From NCBI RefSeq assembly GCF_030813355.1, contig NZ_JAUSUD010000025.1, positions 1 to 64,000 on the forward strand: DNA of 64,000 bases. Reading direction: 5' to 3'. The DNA is from Metabacillus malikii (GTDB lineage Bacteria; Bacillota; Bacilli; Bacillales; Bacillaceae). A program made the translations under genes and the position numbers. Within the stretch, counting starts at the first letter, position 1, and the number at the start of each line of letters is the position of its first letter. Below the pieces are notes generated by a model. It ran no database searches, was not told the origin of the DNA, and saw only the letters and a list, made by a program, of their open reading frames with translations. Below, one piece after another: positions 40,331 to 48,061 of the stretch.

Positions 40331-41379
40331 TGACAATGAAAGAATTAATAGAACAATTAATGCGCACTGCCTTTGAGTTAAAAGCATCTGACATTCACAT
40401 AACTGTTGGTATTCAACCGACGTTTCGAATTAATGGCGATTTAAAAAAACATGGAGATACGATATTAACTCCAAGTGACACGTTAGCGATGGCTAAAGCG
40501 ATCGTCCCTGCATCAATATGGCCTAAATTTGAGGAAAAAGGTGAATTAGATTTTTCATACGGGATCCCAGGTGTTTCTAGGTTCCGTGTCAATATATATA
40601 AACAACGGACATGTGTGTCAATGGCGATTCGAATAATCCCGACAAAAATCCCAACATTAGAACAGCTGCAGCTTCCGCAAATTTTAAAGGATATTTCGAA
40701 AAAACCGCAAGGACTTATCTTGGTGACGGGTCCTACGGGTAGTGGGAAATCAACGTCATTAGCAGCAATGATTCATTACATGAATCATACGCTAAGCAGG
40801 CACATCATTACATTAGAAGACCCAATTGAGTATCTCCACAAGCATGGCACATGCATCATTGATCAACGCGAAGTCGGCTTTGATACGATGAACTTTTCAA
40901 ATGGGTTACGGGCTGCGTTACGACAGGATCCTGATGTCATTTTAGTAGGAGAGCTCAGAGACTTAGAGACGATACAAACAGCGATTACCGCAGCTGAAAC
41001 TGGCCATTTAGTATTAGCGACACTACACACATCGAGTGCACCGGCGACAATCGACCGCATTGTTGATGTTTTTCCACCAAATCAGCAAGTACAAGTACGA
41101 ATCCAGCTAGCTTCTGTTCTCGTTTCAATTGTTTCACAACGCTTATTTCCGACACCTACTCGTGATGGAAGACGAGCGGCTCTTGAAATTTTAATTAATA
41201 ACTCGGCGATTGCAAATTTAATCCGTAATGAGAAAAATCATCAAATCCAAAGCGTTATGCAAACAAGCCGTGCCCAAGGAATGATGACACTTGAAATGAG
41301 CATTCAGGAGCTTGTCAATTCGAATGCCATTTCACGTGAAGTAGCTGCACCTTATTTAAGGGAGAATCATTATGGCTAG
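40330..41379 (+). CDS. pilT: Type IV pilus retraction ATPase PilT
   Basis: The ATPase that depolymerises the pilus and drives twitching or DNA uptake. The 349-residue protein has the PAS-like N-domain (KASDIHITVGIQPTFRINGDL), Walker A TGPTGSGKSTSLAAM near residue 135, Walker B VILVGELRDLETIQTA near residue 205 (with the PilT-type LRDLETI) and the C-terminal SIVSQRLFPT region. The start is ATG overlapping the pilB stop by one base; a GTG three bases upstream and an ATG six bases downstream are alternatives. The presence of PilT separates this locus from type II or Com systems, which lack a retraction ATPase. Confidence 0.95.
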   Translation: MTMKELIEQLMRTAFELKASDIHITVGIQPTFRINGDLKKHGDTILTPSDTLAMAKAIVPASIWPKFEEKGELDFSYGIPGVSRFRVNIYKQRTCVSMAIRIIPTKIPTLEQLQLPQILKDISKKPQGLILVTGPTGSGKSTSLAAMIHYMNHTLSRHIITLEDPIEYLHKHGTCIIDQREVGFDTMNFSNGLRAALRQDPDVILVGELRDLETIQTAITAAETGHLVLATLHTSSAPATIDRIVDVFPPNQQVQVRIQLASVLVSIVSQRLFPTPTRDGRRAALEILINNSAIANLIRNEKNHQIQSVMQTSRAQGMMTLEMSIQELVNSNAISREVAAPYLRENHYG

Positions 41380-42577
41380 GTTTAAATATGAAGGCAGAAC
41401 GAGCACAGGCAAGACCGCAGGTAAAATCACAAGTACATCAAAACGCGAAGCAATGGTTAAGCTAAAAGAGAAAGGGATTCGAATCATACACATCGAAGAA
41501 ATCCCTGAAACTTTATTTACAAAAGATATTGCGATTGGTAACCCCGTCAAATTAAAAGATTTTGTTATATATTTACGTCAGTTTGCGACTTTATTAAAAG
41601 CAGGGATAACCGTTGTTGATGCAACGAACATATTGGCACATCAAACGTCGAGCAAGCCATTAAGCAGGGCATTACTTGACGTTAGTGAAGAGCTACGTTC
41701 AGGAAATCCACTTTCAAAAGCAGCGGCAAAGCATAAACGGATTTTTCCTGCGATGTATATCAATATGGTTAGAGCCGGCGAAGCCACTGGTAACCTTGAT
41801 GATACGTTGGACAGGCTCGCCCTACACTTTGAAAAACAGCATAAAACACGCCAAAAAATTGTTTCAGCGTTATCCTATCCGGCTGTAGTAGGCGTCATAG
41901 CGATAGCAGTTGTCATTTTTTTATTAGTCGCGATTGTCCCGACATTTGTAGACATGTTTGAAGACTTTGGTGCGGAGTTGCCGTTAATAACTCGATTTGT
42001 TCTTGGTTCAAGTGAATGGATGCAATCGTATTGGTGGTTAATAGTGCTGCTATTTGCATTACTTACCACTATCTACTTCTTTCTAAGAAGTAAAAAAGAA
42101 ACGAAGTATTATCTTGACTACGCCTCATTACGGTTTCCGGTGTTCGGAGGCATGCTACAAAAAGCTGCCTTAGCAAGAATGACGCGTACATTAAGTTCCT
42201 TGTTTTCAAGCTCAGTCCCGATATTGAACGCTATCGATATCGTTTCCGATGTCGTTGAAAACGAGGTCATCTCAAGAGTATTAAGAAAATCACGGCAATC
42301 TCTTGAAAAAGGTGTGTCGTTAACAGAGCCAATGAAAGGGCATTGGGTATTTCCTCCTTTAATCATTCAAATGATTGCTATTGGTGAGGAAACAGGGGCA
42401 CTTGATGAAATGCTAGGTAAAGTAGCTGATTTTTATGAGGATGAAGTTGAACAAACGACTGACAGATTGAAGAGTTTAATTGAGCCGTTAATGATAGTGG
42501 TATTAGCTGGAATTGTTGGTATTATTGTCACATCGATAATGGTTCCGATGTTTGAAATCTTTAACCAGGTTGGCTAA
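41372..42577 (+). CDS. pilC: Type IV pilus inner-membrane platform protein PilC
   Basis: The platform protein that couples the ATPases to pilin insertion. The 401-residue protein has the duplicated GspF domain (FVIYLRQFATLLKAGITVVDA near residue 55 and LARMTRTLSSLFSSSVPILNA near residue 265). Three hydrophobic segments are visible, near residues 165, 215 and 370 (VVGVIAIAVVIFLLVAIVPT, YWWLIVLLFALLTTIYFFL, PLMIVVLAGIVGIIVTSIM). GEATGNLDDTLDRLA and GEETGALDEMLGK are the typical repeated motifs. The start overlaps pilT by eight bases. Confidence 0.95.
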   Translation: MARFKYEGRTSTGKTAGKITSTSKREAMVKLKEKGIRIIHIEEIPETLFTKDIAIGNPVKLKDFVIYLRQFATLLKAGITVVDATNILAHQTSSKPLSRALLDVSEELRSGNPLSKAAAKHKRIFPAMYINMVRAGEATGNLDDTLDRLALHFEKQHKTRQKIVSALSYPAVVGVIAIAVVIFLLVAIVPTFVDMFEDFGAELPLITRFVLGSSEWMQSYWWLIVLLFALLTTIYFFLRSKKETKYYLDYASLRFPVFGGMLQKAALARMTRTLSSLFSSSVPILNAIDIVSDVVENEVISRVLRKSRQSLEKGVSLTEPMKGHWVFPPLIIQMIAIGEETGALDEMLGKVADFYEDEVEQTTDRLKSLIEPLMIVVLAGIVGIIVTSIMVPMFEIFNQVG

Positions 42578-42618
42578 AGAATTCTTTTTAAAAATCTATA
42601 TATTTAGGATAAAAGACA

Positions 42619-42627
42619 TGCTATAAT
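42619..42627 (+). promoter_or_regulatory. Extended -10 promoter of the major pilin gene
   Basis: TGC directly before TATAAT (42622-42627), 55 bases upstream of the pilin start. No strong -35 box. It would let the pilin be made at a higher level than the machinery. Confidence 0.55.
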
Positions 42628-42681
42628 ATGCTTAGTTTTAGGAATTGTACAATATAACGAACAAAATAGGAGATGATGAGA

Positions 42682-43065
42682 ATGAGAAAATTATTAAAAA
42701 ATCAGCGAGGACTAACATTAATTGAGTTGCTAGCTGTTATTGTTATTTTAGGTATTATTGCGGCAATTGCTGTACCTGCGATAGGGAATTTAATTGAAAA
42801 TTCTAGAGAAAAGGCTACTGTATCGGATGCGGTGCAAATTATTGATGCAGCTAAAATTGCTAGAGCAGAAAAGCCTGAAACCGTTACTTTTAATAGAGAA
42901 GCTTTAAAGGGCTATTTAGATAAAGTTAAGACAGACGAGAATTTCCAAGTGAGTTATAATGAGGGTGTTTATTCAATATCTAATCATCCAGCAGTTTCTA
43001 TTGTAAACACTACCGCTGGTGCAACATCGGCAACTGAGCAACAATTAGTTGACTTTATAGATTGA
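42682..43065 (+). CDS. pilA: Major type IV pilin (prepilin)
   Basis: A 127-residue prepilin, likely the main pilus subunit. Its leader MRKLLKNQRG is short and basic, and cleavage after glycine gives LTLIELLAVIVILGIIAAIA with the essential glutamate at +5. The mature protein of about 117 residues is small, with an alpha-helical spine (ENSREKATVSDAVQIIDAAK) and a short beta region. It has no cysteines. Three in-frame ATGs occur; the third has AGGAG at the best spacing. The gene has its own promoter element and is followed after three bases by the prepilin peptidase gene. Confidence 0.9.
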   Translation: MRKLLKNQRGLTLIELLAVIVILGIIAAIAVPAIGNLIENSREKATVSDAVQIIDAAKIARAEKPETVTFNREALKGYLDKVKTDENFQVSYNEGVYSISNHPAVSIVNTTAGATSATEQQLVDFID

Positions 43066-43068
43066 CCA

Positions 43069-43845
43069 ATGTTTATACTATTCATTTACGGCCTACTCCT
43101 AGGCTCATTCTATAACGTTGTGGGCTTGCGAATTCCTGTAAACCAATCAATTATCGCACCTCGGTCAGCTTGTCCGAGGTGTCACCATACTTTAACAGCA
43201 GTGGAATTAATCCCTGTTGTTTCTTTTCTATTACAAGGAGGGAAATGTCGCCGTTGTAAAGCGAAGATATCTCCGATTTATCCTTTAGTTGAACTTGCGA
43301 CAGGAATATTGTTTATGGTTGCACCACTAATAATTGGGTGGAATGGTGAACTACTTGTTGCCCTCACCTTAATATCTCTATGTATGATCATCTTTGTTAC
43401 AGACATTACATATATGCTTATTCCAGATAAAATACTGTTGTTTTTTTTAGGATTGTTTGTCATTGAACGGATTGTGTTTCCGCTTAATCCTTGGTATGAC
43501 TCTTTAGTTGGCGGAGTTGTTGCCTTCAGCCTGTTACTCTTTATTGCCTATATTAGTAAAGGGGGAATGGGTGGTGGAGACATTAAGCTATTTGGCCTAC
43601 TTGGCATTGTTTTAGGGTTGAAAATTGTCTTACTTGCATTTTTCCTCTCGACACTTATTGGTACTTTAGATGGAATACGACGGATGGTATTAGGAAAATA
43701 TAAGAAACGAGAGCCTGTTCCATTTGGACCTTCGATTATCGTCGGTACGCTTATCGCATACTTTTTCGGGGACTCATTAATTGACTTATATATATCGTTA
43801 ATTGGCTTAAATGTTGGGGGTTACGAATATGGCCATTTCTTTTAA
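43069..43845 (+). CDS. comC: Prepilin peptidase / N-methyltransferase (ComC/PilD)
   Basis: The membrane aspartyl protease that cleaves and N-methylates prepilins. The 258-residue protein has the N-terminal cytoplasmic domain with two CxxC pairs (CPRC and CRRC, residues about 25-68) and about seven membrane helices. The two catalytic aspartates are in FVTDITYMLIPD near residue 108 and GGMGGGDIKLF near residue 170. B. subtilis has comC at this place between folC and spoIIB, so this gene is its positional equivalent around which the pilus locus is arranged. Its 3' end overlaps pilM by 17 bases. Confidence 0.95.
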   Translation: MFILFIYGLLLGSFYNVVGLRIPVNQSIIAPRSACPRCHHTLTAVELIPVVSFLLQGGKCRRCKAKISPIYPLVELATGILFMVAPLIIGWNGELLVALTLISLCMIIFVTDITYMLIPDKILLFFLGLFVIERIVFPLNPWYDSLVGGVVAFSLLLFIAYISKGGMGGGDIKLFGLLGIVLGLKIVLLAFFLSTLIGTLDGIRRMVLGKYKKREPVPFGPSIIVGTLIAYFFGDSLIDLYISLIGLNVGGYEYGHFF

Positions 43846-44755
43846 TCGAAAGATTGGGAATTTAGTAATTAAAGATCATATGATTCGTTATGCTGAATTA
43901 AAACAAGGTACTCCTATCGTGTTAAATAAATGTGAAGAACGGCAAATTCCTCCAGGTATGATTGTCGACGGAAGGATTAAAGATGAAACAGGATTTTCAC
44001 TCTTGCTGGATGATTGTGTAACAAGCTGGGGGATTAAAGGTAGAAGTGTCCGTTTTAATGTGCCTGATTCACACGTCGTTATCCGGAAAATTCAAATTCC
44101 CATTGATGTTGAAGACGATGAAATAAGGGGATATTTATATGTAGAAATGGGTTCAACTATCCACTTACCTTTCGATGAAGTTGTTTTCGACTATGTCCCT
44201 TTAACAAAGAATAATAAAATGCAAAGTATCCTCTTAGTAGCATCTTCTGAACAACTCGTTCAGCAATATACAGACCTTTTATCATCAGTCAAGCTTAAAC
44301 CAATCGTAGCCGATATATCATCACTTTGTTGTTTCCGGTTATTACATCGGAATGGGAAAAAGAGCAATGACCTAATCTTCCTTATCCAATTTGATGTTAG
44401 CTCTGTCAATCTTACAATATTTAATGACCATAAACCTGAATTTATGAGACATTTATATTTCGAAAATGAAGAGGCAGGGCATCATTCCGCAAATGAATGG
44501 GATGATATTTTAAAAGAGATTGAGCATGTGTTAAATTTTTATCGCTTTTCTTTAAACGATGGTGAGCAAGAGATCAATCAATTCATATTAACAGGTGACC
44601 ATCCTAATCTTTTAGAATTCAATCAATTTATTAATTCGAGATTTGAACGTAACGTTACCTTACTGGCTAACGAAATTATTTGTTCTTTAGATAAAACGCC
44701 GATCCCATATACATTTCATCTACCAGCAGGATTAGCACTAAAAGAGGTGGAGTAA
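43829..44755 (+). CDS. pilM: Pilus assembly protein PilM
   Basis: A cytoplasmic actin-like protein that binds the N-terminus of PilN and links the alignment complex to the motor. The 308-residue protein has the FtsA/PilM-like pattern: IGNLVIKDHMIRYAELKQG at the start and VRFNVPDSHVVIRKIQIP near residue 77. The nucleotide-binding motifs are weakly conserved (LIFLIQFDVSSVNLTIF near residue 185, FILTGDHPNLLEF near residue 253). An in-frame upstream start exists, but the ATG at 43829 follows TGGGGG. It overlaps comC and lies one base before pilN. Confidence 0.9.
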   Translation: MAISFNRKIGNLVIKDHMIRYAELKQGTPIVLNKCEERQIPPGMIVDGRIKDETGFSLLLDDCVTSWGIKGRSVRFNVPDSHVVIRKIQIPIDVEDDEIRGYLYVEMGSTIHLPFDEVVFDYVPLTKNNKMQSILLVASSEQLVQQYTDLLSSVKLKPIVADISSLCCFRLLHRNGKKSNDLIFLIQFDVSSVNLTIFNDHKPEFMRHLYFENEEAGHHSANEWDDILKEIEHVLNFYRFSLNDGEQEINQFILTGDHPNLLEFNQFINSRFERNVTLLANEIICSLDKTPIPYTFHLPAGLALKEVE

Positions 44756-44756
44756 A

Positions 44757-45362
44757 GTGTTAGCAGAAATTAACTTACTTCCAAGAAGAGATCGGAAAAA
44801 CCAAGCAAAACGAGCCATCATTTTATTGATTGCAATGATTACGTTAATTACTTCATTGCTTTTTTTCTTTCAAACACGCTCTATTCTCCAAGAAAATGAA
44901 CAAGTAACGTCAAAGAATCGTACACTTCAGGGGCAACTAGAGGAGAAATTGGCCAATCAAAATGAGCTTAAACAAAATTCTTCAGTTGAGATACTGCAGT
45001 CTGCAGTAAATTTTGCTGATGCTATTTCCAAGGATGTACTGCCTTATTTAGAAGAATTGGTTGCCTTGTTACCTGAAAGAGGCTTTTTTATTAATTACGA
45101 ACAAGCAGACCCACGGTCAATTAAAGTTGTCATTCAGTTCGATTCGAATCGAGAGGCAGCCTTTTATCTAGCGAGATTAAAGGAATCACCAACATTTGTG
45201 AACGTTTTTTTAAGCGAATTGAATTCGCAAATTGAATTGGATGAAGAGCAGGCATTAGAGGCTACAGAAAAAATTGTACCTAGAGTATTGGCAACATATG
45301 AACTTGAAGTGAAATCAACTGTGCGAATTATCGAGAACGGCGGTGAGAATAATGAGGATTGA
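44757..45362 (+). CDS. pilN: Pilus assembly protein PilN
   Basis: A bitopic membrane protein of the PilMNO alignment complex. The 201-residue protein starts with the PilM-binding signature AEINLLPRRDRKNQAKR, followed by one membrane helix (AIILLIAMITLITSLLFFF), a coiled-coil segment (LQENEQVTSKNRTLQGQLEEK), and a small ferredoxin-like extracytoplasmic domain. The start is GTG with GAGGTGGAG before it. The end overlaps the pilO start. Confidence 0.92.
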   Translation: MLAEINLLPRRDRKNQAKRAIILLIAMITLITSLLFFFQTRSILQENEQVTSKNRTLQGQLEEKLANQNELKQNSSVEILQSAVNFADAISKDVLPYLEELVALLPERGFFINYEQADPRSIKVVIQFDSNREAAFYLARLKESPTFVNVFLSELNSQIELDEEQALEATEKIVPRVLATYELEVKSTVRIIENGGENNED

Positions 45363-46101
45363 GCTTCATAGAAAACATGTAATCATTCTCATCGCATCTG
45401 TCATTCTGCTAGGTCTCCTCTATTTAGGTGGGTATTTTCTCTATTTGCAACCAATAAAAGACGAGATTCAATATAAAAAGAAATCGAATACGTCATTGCA
45501 AGAGAAACTAGATAAACCATTGGCAGAGAAAGAATCTCGTGTAAACAGCTACTCGCTACTACAAAGAGTACCTGTCGATACATTAATTGACCAATTTGTC
45601 CTCGACTTAGAAAAAGCAGTAATTGTTTCAAACAGTACGATTCGTTCGGTTGATTTTTCAGTAGGCGAAGTTGTCTTACCTGAGACTGAGGAAGAAGAAG
45701 CAAATATTGAGGATGAAAGTGGCAATGAAGATGAGTTGGATCCTAACTTAGAAGAAGGCGAAGCTGCTACCGAAAAGGTAATCGAAATACCGGGTGCACC
45801 AGAGGGGTTAGAACAGCTTTCAATTAACATAAGTGTTACATCAGAGAATTTTCTGGATTTGAAAAAGTTTGTCGAAGTAATTGAGTCTCAAACGAGGATT
45901 ACGATGGTGAACCAGTTATCATTTAGTGAACCCGCAGAAGTTACGGAAATAACAGATATTGTAAAGCCTATCAATTATGAACTGCATTTGACGGCCTTTT
46001 ATTTACCGACTTTATCGGATTTGATTGAGGAAGACCCATCTATTATTCCACCCCAACCGAGTGAAAAGACAAATCCGTTCATCATCCGAATAAGCAAATG
46101 A
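45352..46101 (+). CDS. pilO: Pilus assembly protein PilO
   Basis: Partner of PilN in the periplasm-side alignment complex. The 249-residue protein has a membrane helix near residues 8-28 (IILIASVILLGLLYLGGYFLYL), a coiled coil, and an extracytoplasmic ferredoxin-like domain (QLSINISVTSENFLDLKKF). An acidic insertion of about 40 residues (about 107-145, many glutamates) interrupts the domain. The ATG is chosen over a GTG nine bases upstream; both overlap pilN. It ends the plus-strand pilus gene series; no secretin follows, as expected for a monoderm. Confidence 0.88.
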   Translation: MRIELHRKHVIILIASVILLGLLYLGGYFLYLQPIKDEIQYKKKSNTSLQEKLDKPLAEKESRVNSYSLLQRVPVDTLIDQFVLDLEKAVIVSNSTIRSVDFSVGEVVLPETEEEEANIEDESGNEDELDPNLEEGEAATEKVIEIPGAPEGLEQLSINISVTSENFLDLKKFVEVIESQTRITMVNQLSFSEPAEVTEITDIVKPINYELHLTAFYLPTLSDLIEEDPSIIPPQPSEKTNPFIIRISK

Positions 46102-46231
46102 TACAACGCATAAATTGACGAAAACTTTTAAGGATAAGACGACAAATGTCTTGTTCTTTTTTTTGTCCTATCTGTTACTATGATAAGCAAAATGACCGCA
46201 CGTGTTTTGCTCAGGGAAGGGTGGTAAGCAA

Positions 46232-47266
46232 ATGGACAAGCAAACAACAAATTCGATTAAGGTAAAAATAAATGGCAAGGATCGCCCCACACAAGAAAAA
46301 ACAGCCCATGAACATATCTCAATTTCCTCTTGGGATGAAAAACTCGAAGCAAGAAAAGAAATTGCCTCAGCAAAACAGCCAAATGATGACGAGTTCCCTT
46401 GGATTTTACCAGATGAAAATACTGTATTTGAGGAAGACCCGAAAGTTGTCATACCTAATAAGAAAAAGAAAACATTCTCTAATCAATCGGTCACACCTTT
46501 TCATTACCCGGTGAAATCAAAGAAAGGTACGACTGGTGGTTATCCGCTTCGGAAAATAGTGAGTATTTTTGTGTTAGCGATTAGTCTTGGAGTAGTATTT
46601 GGTTTTGTTGCATTAAACTTTTTATCAAATAAAGATATGCCAAATGCTGAGCCTGTAAACGGTACGATACAAGACGGTGATGTAGCACCGGTTGCAACGG
46701 ATAAAGAAGATGAAAAAAAGGCTGACACAGAAAAAGCAAACGTGCCCGCAACAACGAATGTAACTCTTTCATTATATGTTGTCCAAGGTGGGATTTTTTC
46801 AACAGTGGAAGCAGCTGATAAAGTAACTAGTAATATTTCTAACAATGGGTTTGCTGCAACTGCTATTGAAACAGATGGGAAATTTACAGTTTACGCGGGC
46901 GTTGGTCAACAGAAAAGTGAGACTACTGCCCTTGCAGACATATACAAACAACAAAATCTATCGGAAATTGAATTTTGGGGCGGTAAAAATATTACGCTAC
47001 AAATAGCTACAACATCTGGCGGAGAAAAGTGGGTGAATGCTATTCAGACGCTAGCATCCCTCTCTGCACAAGCAGCGAACAACGCCACTGTAGGTGAAGA
47101 GAAATTATCGACACTAGAAACAGAGATAAATAAAATTGAAGCAAAAAGTGACGATGAGAAAAAGGCAATGACACTATTGAAAGAAGCGGTAAAAGAGGTG
47201 AAAAATAAGCAAGGCTGGAAAGCACAGCAGCAACTGTTGGAAGTTATTAAAAGTTTAAAAGCTTAG
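46232..47266 (+). CDS. spoIIB: Stage II sporulation protein B-like, SPOR domain
   Basis: SpoIIB of B. subtilis helps septal peptidoglycan thinning and engulfment. The 344-residue protein has a cytoplasmic acidic N-terminal part of about 105 residues and one membrane helix (IVSIFVLAISLGVVFGFVALNF, about residues 110-131). An external SPOR-like domain (LSLYVVQGGIFSTVEAADKV to EFWG) and a helical tail follow. The match rests on SPOR architecture and on position between comC and maf. The ATG at 46232 follows GGAAGGGTGG. Confidence 0.85.
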   Translation: MDKQTTNSIKVKINGKDRPTQEKTAHEHISISSWDEKLEARKEIASAKQPNDDEFPWILPDENTVFEEDPKVVIPNKKKKTFSNQSVTPFHYPVKSKKGTTGGYPLRKIVSIFVLAISLGVVFGFVALNFLSNKDMPNAEPVNGTIQDGDVAPVATDKEDEKKADTEKANVPATTNVTLSLYVVQGGIFSTVEAADKVTSNISNNGFAATAIETDGKFTVYAGVGQQKSETTALADIYKQQNLSEIEFWGGKNITLQIATTSGGEKWVNAIQTLASLSAQAANNATVGEEKLSTLETEINKIEAKSDDEKKAMTLLKEAVKEVKNKQGWKAQQQLLEVIKSLKA

Positions 47267-47274
47267 GTGGATAT

Positions 47275-47320
47275 GAGTGGATTGAGCAAGTACTAAACGG
47301 GCTCTTTTCACTCTTTTTTA
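47275..47320 (+). terminator. Terminator after spoIIB
   Basis: GAGTG pairs with CACTC and inner GAGC with GCTC, followed by TTTTTT. Confidence 0.65.
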
Positions 47321-47431
47321 ATGAAATTCTAGAAGTAGGAAAATTAATTTTTCGCAAATTGTCCTTATTAGCCCTGTTTGTTACTATATAGGCGTATCTT
47401 CTAATCTGAAACGAAGAAAGGTTTTGATTTC

Positions 47432-48004
47432 ATGACTTCAACATTAATACTAGCTTCAGCATCACCACGCAGAAAGGAGCTTCTCGAATTATTACAAGTG
47501 CCATTTAAGGTGATGCCAAGTGATGTCGATGAAATAATTGACAACTCACTTCACCCTAAAGAAATTGTCCAGCAGCTTGCAAAGCAAAAAGCAGAATTTA
47601 TCGCAGACAAAGTAGACAATGCTTATGTGATTGGCTCTGATACAATTGTGGCATTTGAAAATCAAATGTTAGGTAAGCCTAAAACTGAAGAGGAAGCAAT
47701 TAAAATGCTACACATGTTATCTGGTAACACTCATGAGGTATACACTGGTGTATCAATTGTAACAGACAAGCGTTGCATTACTTTCTGCGAGAAAACAGAG
47801 GTCACTTTCTACCCATTGTCAGCAGAAGAAATTAACCAATATGTCGCTACAGGTGAGCCGATGGACAAGGCTGGCGCATATGGGATTCAAGGCTATGGCG
47901 CACTGCTTGTTGAAAAAATAGTCGGTGACTATTATGCGGTAGTTGGCCTACCAATCGCAAAAGTAAAAAGGAAATTACGAGAACTCGGGTACTATGAACA
48001 GTAA
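47432..48004 (+). CDS. maf: Maf nucleotide pyrophosphatase
   Basis: A house-cleaning dTTP/UTP pyrophosphatase of the Maf family; in B. subtilis it is linked to septum arrest. The 190-residue protein has the signature LILASASPRRKELLELL at the start, the catalytic glutamate/aspartate region (IGSDTIVAFENQMLGKPK near residue 68) and DKAGAYGIQGYGALLVEKI near residue 147. Its length is normal. It precedes radC by 57 bases, as in B. subtilis. Confidence 0.95.
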   Translation: MTSTLILASASPRRKELLELLQVPFKVMPSDVDEIIDNSLHPKEIVQQLAKQKAEFIADKVDNAYVIGSDTIVAFENQMLGKPKTEEEAIKMLHMLSGNTHEVYTGVSIVTDKRCITFCEKTEVTFYPLSAEEINQYVATGEPMDKAGAYGIQGYGALLVEKIVGDYYAVVGLPIAKVKRKLRELGYYEQ

Positions 48005-48061
48005 ACTTCGCTAATGGACTTTGAAACAAAAGTGAGCAGTAAGGGAAATAAGGAGGAGAAT

